A stretch of DNA of 64,000 nucleotides from Ciona intestinalis (taxonomy: Eukaryota > Chordata > Ascidiacea > Phlebobranchia > Cionidae). Below are positions 10,201 through 25,200 of the stretch, one piece after another. The notes beneath the pieces were generated by a model. It saw nothing but the letters and a program-made list of their open reading frames with translations, was not told the DNA's origin and searched no databases. The stretch spans positions 867,223-931,222 of the forward strand of contig NW_004190420.2 in assembly GCF_000224145.3 (NCBI RefSeq). The letters run 5' to 3'. Made by a program: the position numbers and the translations under genes. Within the stretch, counting starts at the first letter, position 1, and each line of letters starts with the position of its first letter.

Positions 10201-13200
10201 GTGTATTAGTTTTAAAACAAAGGCGTCAACTGACTTTTGGCAAAGAGTATGAATCTCTCCCCAGTATTCCTCTGGCACAGCAAACCATTCACAATCACCA
10301 GGTCCAATGTTGATGTTAATAGCAGAGTAGTTGTTGTTCTCCTGGTGACCAGGTGTGCGCGAACCCGGTACCTTCATGTACAACTGGATGGTGTTCATTC
10401 CAAGAATATTGTGGCCAACGTGGCTCAACATGTTGCCAGCAGATACAAGCTGTAAACAAATTTGTTTGAGTGAATAGAGTCAGACACCATTTAAAAACTA
10501 CATAGGTGTTTATTAAATTGGACCATGTTTTACTCATTTACAAGAATAAAAATTGTGCGGAAAAATGTAATAAATGAATTAAACTTTGCATGATTATTCC
10601 CTCTGTTACTACTAAAGTTTGAACAACAATTAAACAGCATTTTATGCAAAATAAAAGAGCAATTTCATGCAAGAAATGCTGGAGAATTTTATCAACCATG
10701 AAATGAGGTTTAAGATAATATCTTTGCAGCTCCTCTGCTGTGTTAAGATTTTGTTGACACAGCTGCAAATCACCATTTTACATTACATGATGGTATGACA
10801 TATCTAGGGTGGAACTCCTTAAATACACCAATACGTCATAGTAATACACATTGAAGTTGGCACATAAATAGAGCATGAACTGTTTCGCTCAAATTGGAAT
10901 TTTTTAAAGCAGACTGCTTCAGTTTTGTCACGGTTCAAATCTGTTTCACAACTCACCCGAAACAGCCACGGTAACTTCGACAATTCCTGAAGCTGAAGTC
11001 TCCATTTCTTTTCATTAGAAAGGTCAATGTTCGTCCCAAATTTGATGGTTTTAAACGTTTTCCGTTTTGAGCTAGATTTGCTAGCACCTGGGTCACTGGG
11101 TGAATCACTTGACCCACGATGGGATTTATCCCCAGTCTGACTTTGACGCTTCATTTCTTCTTCCTGAATAAAAATCAATCAAAATTTTTTAATACTGCAA
11201 CCCCCAATGGGAATAACCACAATATTATCTCATTTACATAAAATAAACAGGAATTATGCTTTTAACAGATTTAGCTGTAGAATAATATGATCTATACACA
11301 GTGGTACAGGCTTCAAGTGTCAAGACCAACCCTTTTTGTAAAAAAATTATATATTGGATTAAAACGCACTTGTAATGACTACTTGACTAGTTCTTTGTTT
11401 TAGGAGAGGAATTTTTCAAAATACGAAGGCATGTCATCAAGGTGCAAAAAAGGGAGTTTTAATTACAAATTTAAGGCTCTTATATTACTTATTTTATTTT
11501 TGTTTGCAACAGTGTCTACTGTCTAACGTCTATACATACTATAATTAATGTGTAGGGCTCTGAGTCTGTGACATTATTAATAAGCTTATAATCACATTCT
11601 AAATGTAATTATAATAATCACATTCTAAAGTGGCAGAAAAAAAAAACAGTTCTAAACGTACATTTTAAAATAATTAGCTTGTAAATTTCTACCACCCACA
11701 GGATTTCATTATAGGATAAATATACACAATTTCAATCTTTAGTTTTTACGATTCATTATATAAATACACTACAAGGAATATTCCAATGGTAGTTAAAGTT
11801 TATTAAATTGTAAAATTATATAACTGACCTTTAGGGATTCCTGGAATGTCATGGCCTGATACTGAGCATACTTGGCTATGCTGCTGTAAGAACGACTGCT
11901 TTCACACAACCAAACTTTGTTTGTTCCGGTGGTGTCCCAATTTTCCTCTGAAGGTTGCTGGGCCTGGTAGGATGGGAGAGGATATGAGTCAGGTCGTCGT
12001 ATTAGTCACATGTTGTGTAGTTATGCACATACACCCGGAACACACACAGGGTAAATTGACAATACACAACTGCTTGTGGTGAAACAGGTGCTTAGTCATG
12101 TAGCAGTGATAATTTGATGATTCATACATGATCACTATACTGATGGAAACTCTATTTATGCTTCACTAAGCGCACGCTTCACAATATACACTTGTGGTTT
12201 TGAGGGCAGTATATTTATATATTTGCAAAGCTGTTTCAATACAGAGAAATGATTCAGAAGGATTAACAGTGTGGTTGGCTTTAAACCAAGTAATAATAGA
12301 CTGGTTTGGGATACTTATAGCCGTATAAAAAGTACCCGATCATTTAATAGAATAACACTTTTATTATTTCATATTTGTATAGTAGTTTTATAGTTTAAAA
12401 CAATATTTCTTTACAAAAATTTAAAGCCCTTTTGTAAAGGACCTTCTTCCGCAAAACATATCACCTCCACTAACATGCCTTGTTGTGGAACCTCACCCAT
12501 ACAGAACAGCATCAAGTTTAAATTATGATACAACATGACAGGATTTATGCCTAAGTTGAATCTTAACCCAAGAACTTTAATTTTATTACATGGTCTATTT
12601 TGTAAGTGTTAAAAACAGTAACTGTATATAAAAAGTGTTGGCTATAAAACTCAGTTGTGACTTGCATTTCATTAAATTTAAATCCATATACAGCTCCCGT
12701 ACCCACCTGAGTTCGAACCTCCACCGTGCACTGTGGATTACTTTCCACCAATGTTTTGGTTGAAAAGAGACCGAGGTCAAGTTTTAACGCAGCTGCTAGA
12801 CCACGGATCACAGTGACTGGATTTTGAGGATTCGTGCAAAAGTCGGCTAATGCTCGCGACATGGCTTCTTTCTTTGACTCAAGCTGTTAAATAAATAATA
12901 CAATCACAATATATGAAACTTAAAACATTTACATATTTCTGTTGAAACCTGATATGGTTTATTTTTCTAAAAAGGCAATAGTAAATACTGTAGTTTTAAT
13001 GAATCAAAAGGTTTAATCCCACAAAAAGTCAGTAATTCAATAAAAAAACCTCACTTACATATATTGTTGGAGCAGGAGGACTAAGATCCTCTTTTGAAAT
13101 CACGTGTTTCCTCAGTGGAGGTTTAGAGGGAGGAGGACACTTTTCTAGATGCAGATGTTTAGGTGAAGATCCATTACAAGTTAGTTTCCTGTAAAAAAGA

Positions 13201-16200
13201 TACCTTTAAATTATCGGAAAATTTTCTCCTGACAAATTCATGTAATTTTAGGTATGATGTTATTAGTGTATAAATTTAAAGATTTGGAGACATGTGCTTA
13301 CCTGCAGGTCTGAATTACATCTCTGGCTGGTACTGTGTCTGGTATTCCAATTGGTTGTAACAGAGGTGGTAAAGGCCGGCCTGGTATTACTGAAAGCTCA
13401 TAGGCTTGTTTCAGGCACTTGTCTTCAGATAATATATCCTTCTGGTCAGTTTGTTCTGATTTTACCGGTGATTGTCTGTGTTCCCCTGACAATGACATGG
13501 AAGGTGGAGATAGGACACTGTCCCCACCTGAGTTGCGCGATGTATGTGACAATGGTGGTGAGGGTTTAATGCTAACAATACCTCCGTTCGTTACACCTAT
13601 TTGCTGAACATGGTTCGCGAGTTTAGTTTGCAGTTGGTGCGGGTTAGTGGAGGTATGCACGGAGAGACCACTGTCACTAGATGGCGTGTCCTGCGGTGTG
13701 TCCATGACACTATTGTACCTCACACCCAGGTCGTCACCGTGCTTAAATAGCAAGTTTGGATCGTGACCGTGATGTTTTATTGTCCTAGAATCGTCCATTG
13801 GTATAGGTGGACCATTGGACGTCGCTACAGCTTTTTGTCCATGTAATGAGGTAGTGGTTTGTGGTACGGGAGTATATACTGGTAAGCTAGATGTAGAGCA
13901 CGGTGAGAAGATACCATTCACTCCATTAGTGTCTGGGAAACCGGGAGCTGTAACAGCTTGAGTGTACGCTTGTTTTAAATTTCCTTTGTCCATAGCACTC
14001 TCTTTGTACTGGTGGCTATCCATGGTGCCATTGACCATTGCATTTTTAGGGTATCTCTGTTGTTCTTTACTGCTTGGGATGGTATGGATAGTAGTGACTG
14101 AGTTGCTCACTGTTGTAGGGCTAGGAATAATCCCATTTACTGTAGGAGAGGTCACGATACTCGTAACTATGTTCCCAGGCAAGGTGTTTACCGCTGTAGC
14201 TGTTGGTACAGAGCTGGGTGCTTGTGCTTGATTCCTCACAGCAACTGCCATCAATCTTTGCTTCTCAATCTCTTCCTTCACAGCCTGGTAACAACAATCA
14301 AATTACAACATCCTGTAATGATCAACGATTCACAGTATACAACATTCAAGCATTTGATTGTAGATAATATAGTATTATTATGCCATTCAAAGAATCCATA
14401 CAGCATCTGTCTATAGTTATTTATCCACAAATCAACTGACTTGCAGATTGTTTTTATACAGGGTTCATTAGTCTAGACATACCACTTATAAAGGGTTCAT
14501 TAGGTAGACATACCGTTTGGTGTTGTGTCATGATAGCAAAGTTGTGTTCAAGTCTCTCTAGCTCCATCAGTTGGTTCGAAGTTAGTATAGAACGGTTGAG
14601 ACGTAGGTTTTGAAGTACTTGGATTTGTTGAGCAGTGAGATACCACATGGGTGGCTGCCATGTCTCAGGTGAGGCCTTAGAAAAATTACTTTTTAGCTTT
14701 ATACCAGTGTAATGCATAAATGATGTCTAACATAACAAAAAAAGTATAAATATATACATTTGTTATGTATGGGTATGGGTAATGCCCTAAAACTCAATGG
14801 GTCTTGGATTTAGCCCTATGGTGGTCCATTACTTGATACTAAGATAATGATTACAGAGTACAATATGGTTTTCAAGTCAAATTTATAGTTTAACAGCTGA
14901 CAATGTTAGATTTTAACTTTTAAGTTATAGTTACATACCTCAACCTTCCTTCTTTTCACTGCGGGCCGCGGCACGACTCCTGGGGATTTGTTGACGGGTG
15001 ATGTTACGGTGGCACCAGGTAGATGTTTGGGGTCTGTGGCGGACACTGATGGGGTGTGGGTGGCGGGGGGTTTTGGAGGGTGAACCAGGTTGGAGGGAGG
15101 GTTGACTGGTGGGGTGGTGGGGTCAGATCTTCGGTGGTTTGAATGAGGCCTTCTTTGTTGGGAAGGTGGACATCTGGTTTAGCAGGTATGTTAGATACAG
15201 GTAGGATTGTTGGGTAAAGTATTTGTAAATAGATATAAGCCTATTGTATTTGACTTTATCAATAAAAATAAAAGTAATACATCCAGGCACGATTTCTGAT
15301 AAAATATTACAAGATTATTGTTACGTTTTATAGACTTACTTAAAAGCACTTTGTCGCTGAGTTAGTTCAGCAGGTATCGGTAACGTCCAAGCATCTTCAA
15401 TACAAGGAAGAATTCGACTTTTGTTAAGATGTTCATTACCAGGAGGGCCAACTTGATCCTGAAGGATCTTGATTCGAAGACTTAACTCCTCATCCTGTGA
15501 GTGCTGTGGAAAAGATATGAATGTTTTGATTTAATGCAGTTAGTACAATGCAGCATTCGTTGTTAAGACATTCAGTCCTTTGAATAAGAAAATAGGCTCT
15601 TAGTAAGTGTAGACAAAGTATAGCCTGCAGGCCTAATCTGCCAAGTCTTTTCCTCAAGTCCACCAGATTAAATTAAAAATTATTGCATTGATTAACCCGT
15701 TTGCATGTCATTTTAACAACATTGTCAACTTTTAACTCAAAATAAATCAAAAAGCATAAAAATCCTACTCCCAATCAAATATATGGTAGGTGAAATAATG
15801 CTAACCTTATTGTAAAAAAACACAGATACCTTTTATTGCGGCTTACCTGGTTTTTGAAATGTGCACAATGCTGAGAATTTAAATAACACACGAGAGCATC
15901 TCGTGGTTGCTGGCACGCTTCATACAAAATAGCCAAGTCTCTCCAAGCCGCTTCGTGGTTTCTGTCGAGCTGCACTGCACAGATGTATGCCTGCATTCAA
16001 AAAGTAATGTTCAAACTTCAAAGTACAGAGAGGTGTTTTTTGTTCTTGTTTGTTGAGCAATGTAAAGAGAGGTGGAAGTAATTCAATAAAACTTGATGTG
16101 AACATAAGCCAAGCTGGCTTGCGTGTCTAATAATTCGTACAATAAAACAGTAATAGTTGCGACGGTTTGGTTATCCATTAACTAGTCAGACAGGGCTGTC

Positions 16201-19200
16201 GCGAAGCACTTACCACTTACAACCTGATAAATAACGACTATTTACCAACCTAACTCAAGTATGTGAAATTTAAATATAAGTTCCTTTAACATTGGAATGA
16301 AATTACATCAGTCTGGTATATATTATAAAAGATAAACACAAACCTGCAGTGCATCCATTGGCTGGTTTTGTTCCTGGTATAAAACACCAATTGAACACCA
16401 AGTGTCTGCACTTGCTTCGGATTTGTCAATAGATTGCCGATAAGAAACAAATGCATCGTGTACTTTACCCATGCTTGAATAATACCTGTTGATCATTAAT
16501 GATATAATTACTGTATTCTGGTTCCATGAGCCTAATATTTCTACATACCTTCCTAGAAAATACCAAGTTTGACCATTATTCCTGTCAATTTCAATAGAAC
16601 GCTGTAGAAACTGAAGTGCAGTTTCTGCTCTAGTAGTTGCATCGCCAAACACTTCAACAGTATGGTGCATCCATCCTACAATACAACCCAGTTGTTAACT
16701 AAAGCAGACAACAGTTAGGTTCCCATTCAATGAAAGGAATGGCTCAATTCATGTAAAAACAGAGAACAAACAAACAAAAGAATGAATTCCAAAGAGACAA
16801 TAAAGCGTTGGTACATACCTAACTGCCTCAAAGTGTTTGCTTGTACAAAAGGCTTGACTTGGGTTGCTGGGAGAGCTATAATCTGTTCGTATTCCGATCT
16901 TGCCTCACTATACTTGCCTTGAATTTCATACAAGTGTCCAAGGTGGAAACGGACTGTGGCAAAAACTAATTGTGAACAAACTTGCTTCACATTTATCAAA
17001 CTACATTAATTAACAGAATATACATTGATTACTTATTAACAGTAAGCTACAATAAACTTACTTTCAGGCTTGCTGATACTGCAGTTCCTTGGGTCTGAGA
17101 GTGCCCTTTTAAAATGCTGTAGAAACAAATTGTTAACTTGTAAGCTAGACGATGATGCATTAGGATGCAAAACAGGAAGCATGAAAACTCACAACTCGAC
17201 ACGTAACATGGTAAACTGTGCTACTGGTAAACAAACCAACACCAATCGCAAAACTTTCCGGATCCCAATGCAAAATTGTTAGGATCGTTATTATTATGTT
17301 CAAATATTCTTACCTTTACAGCAAATTGATGGTCACCAGTGACTTTAAATACAAGACCAAGTCTACAGTGAACCTCGTTCACTTTACAAAATCCAGGCTC
17401 GTTGTACAGCAGTTGTTGGAATAACTTAACCGTCCTGAATAATATTTAGGCATTTGATCAACAAAAAAAATTCATATATATATTGTATAAATACTAATAA
17501 ATTTACTTCACTTTCTTACCAAGCTTTAGCTATCATTCAACTGGCAACTTATGGATAATAAATTCATAAACACTGCCTTATGCTGTAAAGCAAGTGTTGA
17601 CTAATCTATGAGGCATCACTGGCTTATTGTAAGTCACACATCCGCTGTAATTATATTGTTGTTTATATAAACAGCATTGTTTACTCAAGCTGGAGGCTAA
17701 CAATTTGCAGATTGTCTACATAACAGCGCAGTTATATCTACTACTACTATATAGTAGAGCAATTTCAATCAATCAAAGCGCGCAACACGGTGTTATGAGT
17801 CGCCCACACGCTTTCCGCTTGTCCACTTTGATCTACCTGAAGCGCTTCAGGATTTACTACAAACGTGGTTTGCTTACGTGTGACTCACGTCTGCCAGGTT
17901 CGCTCAACGAGTTGGCACGCATTACTAAATACTTCCCATACAACACACGACTCCACATCTTATCTTTTTCATACAACCTGATACTACAGCAATAACAACA
18001 AGCTTGCTTATGCAATATAGCTTGCGGCAGTAAGCAGTAATGCACTCCTATGAATGTGATTGCACGACGCAATTCTCCTCGGAGAAAAATACACAACAAC
18101 GCTAATTCCTTAGTACGCTATAGGTTCCAGTTAAGAACTGAGAATGCGGCTCTATTTGCCAAAACCGCCTGAAACTGATACGCTACCAAAGCCGCTGACA
18201 CATAGCACCTACGCGGTCTTTTGTTTACCTTAGCAGTTTAGCGACCTCGAACCACTATCGCGGTTTTGTGTATCTTGCTATCTACGATTTAAACCGTTGC
18301 CACTGTGAGGTCGTTTCTACTACGCCAGAAGCAACGACGAGAACATTTAGTAGGTCAACTGGTGAGCGTCCAAGCGAATAGCAAGTGCCCAAGGGAAATG
18401 GGCAGAACGCGACAGACCTGTGTCTACTAGGGACATTTAAAGAAACGAGCGACAAGCTTTGTTGCGCGGCGCGTGTATGTACTCAAACGTTGCATGAGTG
18501 CGGCATACCGCACACACTGAATAGCCGGGATCATAGAAAGAACGGCTGCGTGAGTGTGCGGTGAAATGCACGAACGCTTGCGAAAAGAAGCTCAAACAGC
18601 GTGGTCTCGGAGAGACTCAACAAAAGAGACAAAATGAAACACTGCCTATTGTTTCCTTTACACAGTGACAGAAACACGACGCGTTCTTAATGTAAGTAAC
18701 GGTTCCCTCACTTTCTCATCCTGGCCGGCAATTAATCGATACGAGCCTGGACGAAAACTACTGAAGCGCCGACACTAGTGGTGCGAACAAAAGTTTAATG
18801 CTTCGTTCAGTAATGAGGTTAAATATACGTCGTTGCGACTTGCGACACACCCTTATCCTCTGTGCGAGCTACTCTTAAAACTTCATACGTGTGGCTCGCT
18901 TACACAACTTCCGTTTCCATGATAACTAGCTGAAGGTAGCACACGCCACCAACCAAATAGTTCCTCTTGGTAAATCGTGTTTAGAATACGAGGCACGTAT
19001 ATACACGTTGCAATTACTACACAGAGCCTTGCTAAAGCTAGTACTGGCTATATACACACAATGACTAAATGGGCTAAGCAAATTCACAAATTCTTTCTTG
19101 CTTTGGTTTATTTGCTTCAAACTTTTCAAATCTAAACACTGCAAATGTACAACTATGGCTTGTTGGCTTGCTATATTAACCATACTAGTATATGTTATGA

Positions 19201-22200
19201 AATCCTTTACTTAACTAAAACAAAAACATTCAGCAACATTTGCCCACAGAAGCAGTTACAGGACTTACCAAGTGTAAGCACTGAAGTGGTAATAGACTAT
19301 TCCAAGACCAAACAAAAAAGGATAGTCCTGAAAACAAAAGCAATGAAATTAGAGCACCACACAAAACAAAAGGGCCAATGCTTTGATTGGCTTTTCTATT
19401 GTTATATCCATTTTCATTATCCAAGTAGCTTTTAAGGGTTTCAGTCTTATTTATAATAATATAAATACAAATTAACTTTAAACAGGTAAGACATAGACCT
19501 TTATAATAATATTGTTTATTAATTTAAAGTTATGAATTTATTCATACTACCTTCCAGTATTCTCTTTCAAGCAGATAGTATTTGTTGTATGCTGACAAAG
19601 CTGAAATAAAGTAGGTTGAGTTTAAATTTGAGGTTTGAGGCAGCATGAACTGTCAATCATCTGCAAGCATGCACTGAGGCATGCCACAGCACTACAGCAG
19701 AAAATGGCGGATAAGCAGCTGATAAACTGCCAACTGTTTAAACAGAAACCTGATATGTGTTAGATGTGCACTGTTGATTGCTTTTAATTTCCTGCACCAT
19801 ACGCTGGTAAAATGGCTGAACTGGCTGTACAAAAAACAGCTTGCTATGCCAGCAAGAATTTAAGTTATCTTTTCATAATTGAACACCAATAGCAGTAGAT
19901 TATGGAAATGAAAATTGAAAGTTACTAACATTTGTGATAGTCTTCAGAAAGTAGATGGAGATGTCCAAGTTTGCAGAAATTCACCGGGTCCGGTTTATCA
20001 CTTCCAGATATTAATTTCCCATAATAAATTATTCCCTGGATAAAAATAAAGCTGGTCACACACAACATAGGTATACTACAAAACAACATTATTAAAATCG
20101 AACAATTCTAACATTCTTTAACAATACAATATCTTTTCATCTTAAATATGTAGTTTGCTGTACAATAAAACCTTCAACTGCACAAAAAAACTTAGATAAT
20201 CGAATTTTATACAGATAAGTTTAAGGTAGTCCAACTCAACACTAATTGGAGCAACATATACTCATTACCACTGCCTGCTACACAACTGTCACAACGGTTG
20301 CTTCAAACAGACAATTGAGAACCGTATCTCCCATAACGTAATTCAGAGTAAAGCGCGAGGCACGGCGCCACTCAACCATTGTTAAATGGTACTTCATTCT
20401 CCAACACCGGTGCTCCCTTTGCTCAGTATGCGTGGTCGACTGCAAAAGTAGAGGCGGTGGCTAGAGACGAGCGCGTGCTCCACACACACACACCACGCGC
20501 GCACGAACGGCGGAAAAAGCGTGGCAAAAAGGTAGATAAGCGCGGCAGCTGCCGCTCTTTGTTCAGCGTCTCCCTTTTTCTTGATTACTCCACAGCGCCG
20601 CCATTACACAATCTAGCGTACTGCCGGACACCCGGCCACGTAGTGCAGCGCGGTATCGCATGGAACACAACAATAACAGCCACACACCTGCTCTTACAAT
20701 GCATATCTTAAACTTCCATCACTGCCATTTGCATTATCCGGTCAATTTTTGCAATGACGTGGTTTATGTTTTGGCTGACTAATTGCGATGTTTATTGCAA
20801 ACCAAGGTAGAGCAGCATAGTGACTCGCAGTTCATGAATTATAAAATAATTGGTCATATGACAACAACTAAATATAAATTGCTTAACTTATGAAATCCCT
20901 TACAGCTAAAAAGCAAACTTAAAAGCCAAAAAGGAGGCATGAAAATATTCAAAAAAAAGGTTGGTAGTCAATAACAACAGAACCAAAACAAATATTACAG
21001 TTATGTTGCATCAAATTTAGAATTGTTTAATATGTATACAAATTACAAAAAATTAAAGGCTAACCTTTGGTAGGCTTTAGACGCAGAATAAAATTTAACA
21101 TTGTAAAGTTTAAGTATTTATCCAATAATGAAATAATTTAGAAAGACTTTATAATTCCCATACCATTTCCGCAAAAATATTTTTATAATCACCATTTTAA
21201 ACAAATAGCACATCTTAAAAATGCTAAGAATGTCAATTAGATTCAAAGCACTCATATTATTTGAAACTCTAATCATCAAAACCTCAAACATTTCCATATC
21301 ATTATGTATAAAAGAACCTTATCACCTTTGCTTTGACCTAGGGTTCTAACAAATGACTTGTTGGCTGCACAACAACACTTAAATGACTAAATTTCCTATT
21401 TTCATTTGACTGTAGAGTGTTGACTTGTGGTTTTCATAATGGAAATGAAATTTCATTATGCAGACATGACAGATTTGGAAGAAAATAACAACAACCAACA
21501 AGTCATTACGGGAGCGTTAAATAGGGAATAACAAATTGTAAACAATGTCTGGGAGAAGAACAATAAAGTAGGCTATAAATACACCATTTGTATGGACTGC
21601 AAATTACCATACAAAAGTTTTGTCAATATGTTATGCAAATATAATAAACTTACATACCACAGTTTGAAATAAAATGCAGAAAATTCAAATTTCGGTATTG
21701 ATTTACTAATGCTGATATACATGCCATAGTGGTGAAGGGCATGTCAAATACCATAGTATAACAAGTATACATGACAGTGGTGGGCCTATTGCTCTTTGTA
21801 TGCCTAAGTCTAATAAAAAGCCATCAACTGACAGAAATCAAGAGAAATTGTTTAAGTCACCTATATACGGTACATGTAGATTGTGTGACAGACCAACAGG
21901 TATTAAACTTTTTATTCTGTCCCGTACTTTGTGAATAATACATAATAATTAACTATAGTATAATGCAACCCTTTTAAAAGATAATTCAAAACCCAACAAC
22001 TCTGCTATTACTTCATTTTGAATATTAAATAAATATGCTAGTGGAACCAGTGCCACTGACACTACACACTAGTGAACTTTGTTAATGACTTGTCCAATGG
22101 GCCAATGGCTATGTAATGTTAAGCAGTAAAAAATTCTGAAAAGGAACTTAGTAGAATAACAATAGCAAAATATAGTAAACATTGTTTAGTCATTGAGAAC

Positions 22201-25200
22201 AAGCCATTGAGAAACACAACACCATTTAAATGAAACTATGACAGAATTAATCCACAACGGCCTATGCAATATTTTAAAATGATTGACACATGTGCAACAT
22301 AATATTAACAGTTTTAAACGCACATGTAGCTAAGCAGTTCTACACAAGTGAGAACAATATTAAAATTTCATAATAACTGATACACTAATGATAAAATTCT
22401 TTTTTTTAAAACGTTTTATAATACATGCTATGAAATGAGCCTTCAATAGTTTATAATTTTATGAACACTGGAACAGATAGTTTATGACCTAATTTTACAG
22501 GTAATGTAATAAATATAGTAATAAATATAATAACAACTATCTTAGTAATCCCTTACCTGGGTTATAATATAGAATATTGCTTAAGAAATTTTCTTAGTCT
22601 TTCTTAGCATTCATACAAACTACTGGAGTGCTATTGCAGAGTATGCAGTAAAAAAAATTTAGTCGAAGCCAAAGCTAACGAAAAAAACTCCTGTCGCAAT
22701 TCTTAAAGAAATTTAAATGCCAGCTCAATGCAATAGAACAATGTAAGCTGCGGTTTACTTGTTTCAATGTTTACTGATTTAGATCTGTCATCACACTACA
22801 TTCTTCTGTAAAACATACCTACTCCATAAATTTGAAAACGATTGACATAAATTAAATATGGTCGCCACAAGAATTTATAATTTACTTGTATAGCACATGC
22901 ATGAAATAAACACTCGTTGCTGCCAATATTACTTTGCCAACATGGAATGTTAAACATAACCAGTTTTCTTATTACTTTTAAAATAAAAAATCTTAGAATG
23001 TGCTTTTATTGTTTCCATACAAATAATAAACTTGTGCGACAAGCTAAATAAGCCTTCCATTCATAACAAGCTATTTTGTTCAGAAAACTCTACAAGACTA
23101 GTCCAGACACGGTGCTATATACAGAATTACAAACCAAACTATAGGCCTATTTATTTATCGTAAATCAGTACCTGCGCTAAATTAAGTAAAACATACCAAA
23201 TAATCCAATTCTTGTTTCAAAACGCTACATTTATTTGTATAATAATTCTATAAAAACTCTTCAGTTTAACTTTGATCATAGTTCACAACTTTCTGACTTT
23301 GCAGCAACCACAATAACTTGAAAGGTCCAATAAAACTTTAAATTTGTAACAATTTTACAGTTTAACTTCAACTACATTTACACAACACTTATTTTGAACA
23401 GTGATGGTTAATGATACTGCATCACGTCAAATATATATTACATAACTTCGTAAACTAAAAAGAAACTGAAGGAAAATGCTGTAATTGGTGTACAGATAGT
23501 CCTTACTGGGCTAAATCAACTAAATTTTTTTTTAGGGCACCTATTTCTTACAATAGGAAACAGTAATAATATTTTGGGTGGTATCTTGATAGCGGCAATA
23601 GTTTTTAGTTAAATTTTCTTTACAAATGAAGTACTAACTTCATTCGTTCAACAGAATGTCAATGTGAAAAGCAACTACAAAAATCAGATTTTTTTTCCTC
23701 AAGCCAACAAAGGTTGTCTGTAACCAAAAGTTGTGCTATAATTCAATAATGGTCTTATTTAGAATTACCGCCTGTCTGTATCTAAAAATAGCTGAAAAGC
23801 CATTATTGCAATCTAATGTAAAATTCTTGAATAAGCTATCTTATTGTGTAAAACGAACAATAACAGTCTACTACTACATAGAAAAAACAAATTTCATTAA
23901 AATTTTTGCTCTTTAAAAAATATAACCAAACATATTTATTACCTAGCTGTTTTCTATTGTAAGAGATAGGTCTGTGCTCAAACAAGAACCTCTATAATGT
24001 CACCGGTGCAAATGTAAGTAACTTTACCATAAAAATGGTAGCGTTTTAACATAGCAGTTGGCATTGTGGATTTAATTTAGTTAGTATTATTTGTACAGTG
24101 TGTACACCAATTATAAAAGTAACTTTAGTTCCCCCTATGAAGCAACAGAACACCGCACAGGGACACCTGACCAGCATGCCACTCCATCATGTATAAAAAC
24201 AGCATGTGAGCAATTAGGTATGCTTCCTAGTTATGTCATTAAAAAGGGAGTTTATGTAGATCATTTTCGGACACCTGCATCTGGCAACTACTAGCTGTAT
24301 TAAAACACCACATTAGAATGAAAAGTAGAATTGCCTATTTTTATAACCAGGATATTATTTATGTCAGAATGGTACAGCATCATAGGACTAAGTTATGTAC
24401 AGCATGATAGTTTAACAGCATACAGACTTACTACATGGTGCGCATATACAATAGTTATAGGGGAGAATTCTTTAGTTAAGCTAAAATATTACAACCGATA
24501 AAATAAGGTTTGCATACATTGGTAGAATCTTTTCACATACTAAATAAAGCCGAAATATCGCTTCTTGTCAAACTAGCTACTCTGCATTACAACAGTGTAG
24601 TCATGCACAAACCTTTTTGATTAGTTCTCTTTTGTTGTCATCTTCAGGTCCTTGAAGTTCTCCGAAAACGCAACTGCGATAAAAAACATATAATTAAATA
24701 TACAAACTTCACTCAAATGTAACATTTATCATTTAACTTCACAAGCATTGCAAGAATAAATTTAGATGGAAAAGTTAATGTAATATAACTACATTTAGCA
24801 TTTGAAAACAGGTTTTGGAGCCACATTGCAACCTGTTTATATTTTTAATTTAAAAATTGGTTATTTTAAGTTTTTGCTAAATTATAAGCAACTTTGAAAG
24901 TAACGCTTCATACTTCCAAATATATCCTAACCTATACAGTAATCCTTACTCTGTCAGCACACTTACATTATTCCAATGCAAGAGAGTAACTTCTTGTTCA
25001 TCTCATATTAAACCTATCCTATTACATACATCCACTAAACTTACAAATCACAATAATAAAATAAACTATCATTCTTCCCATATTCCAAGAACTTTGTTTG
25101 TCTCACAAAGCTTCAGTCTATACCACCATGTGAACTGTCGAGCATATGGTAATGTCACATTACCCATTATAAGCATAAAACAATAGTTTGAAATACTTTT

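Noticed and set aside
17501..17570. Possible extra KDM6A exon before the 17434 exon
   Set aside because: All frames contain stops. The missing TPR segment was instead found at 19327-19269, where phases and homology fit.
20379..20711. 110-codon plus-strand frame in KDM6A intron 2
   Set aside because: It lies in a CpG-rich block where stop codons are rare, has no motif and no splice partners.
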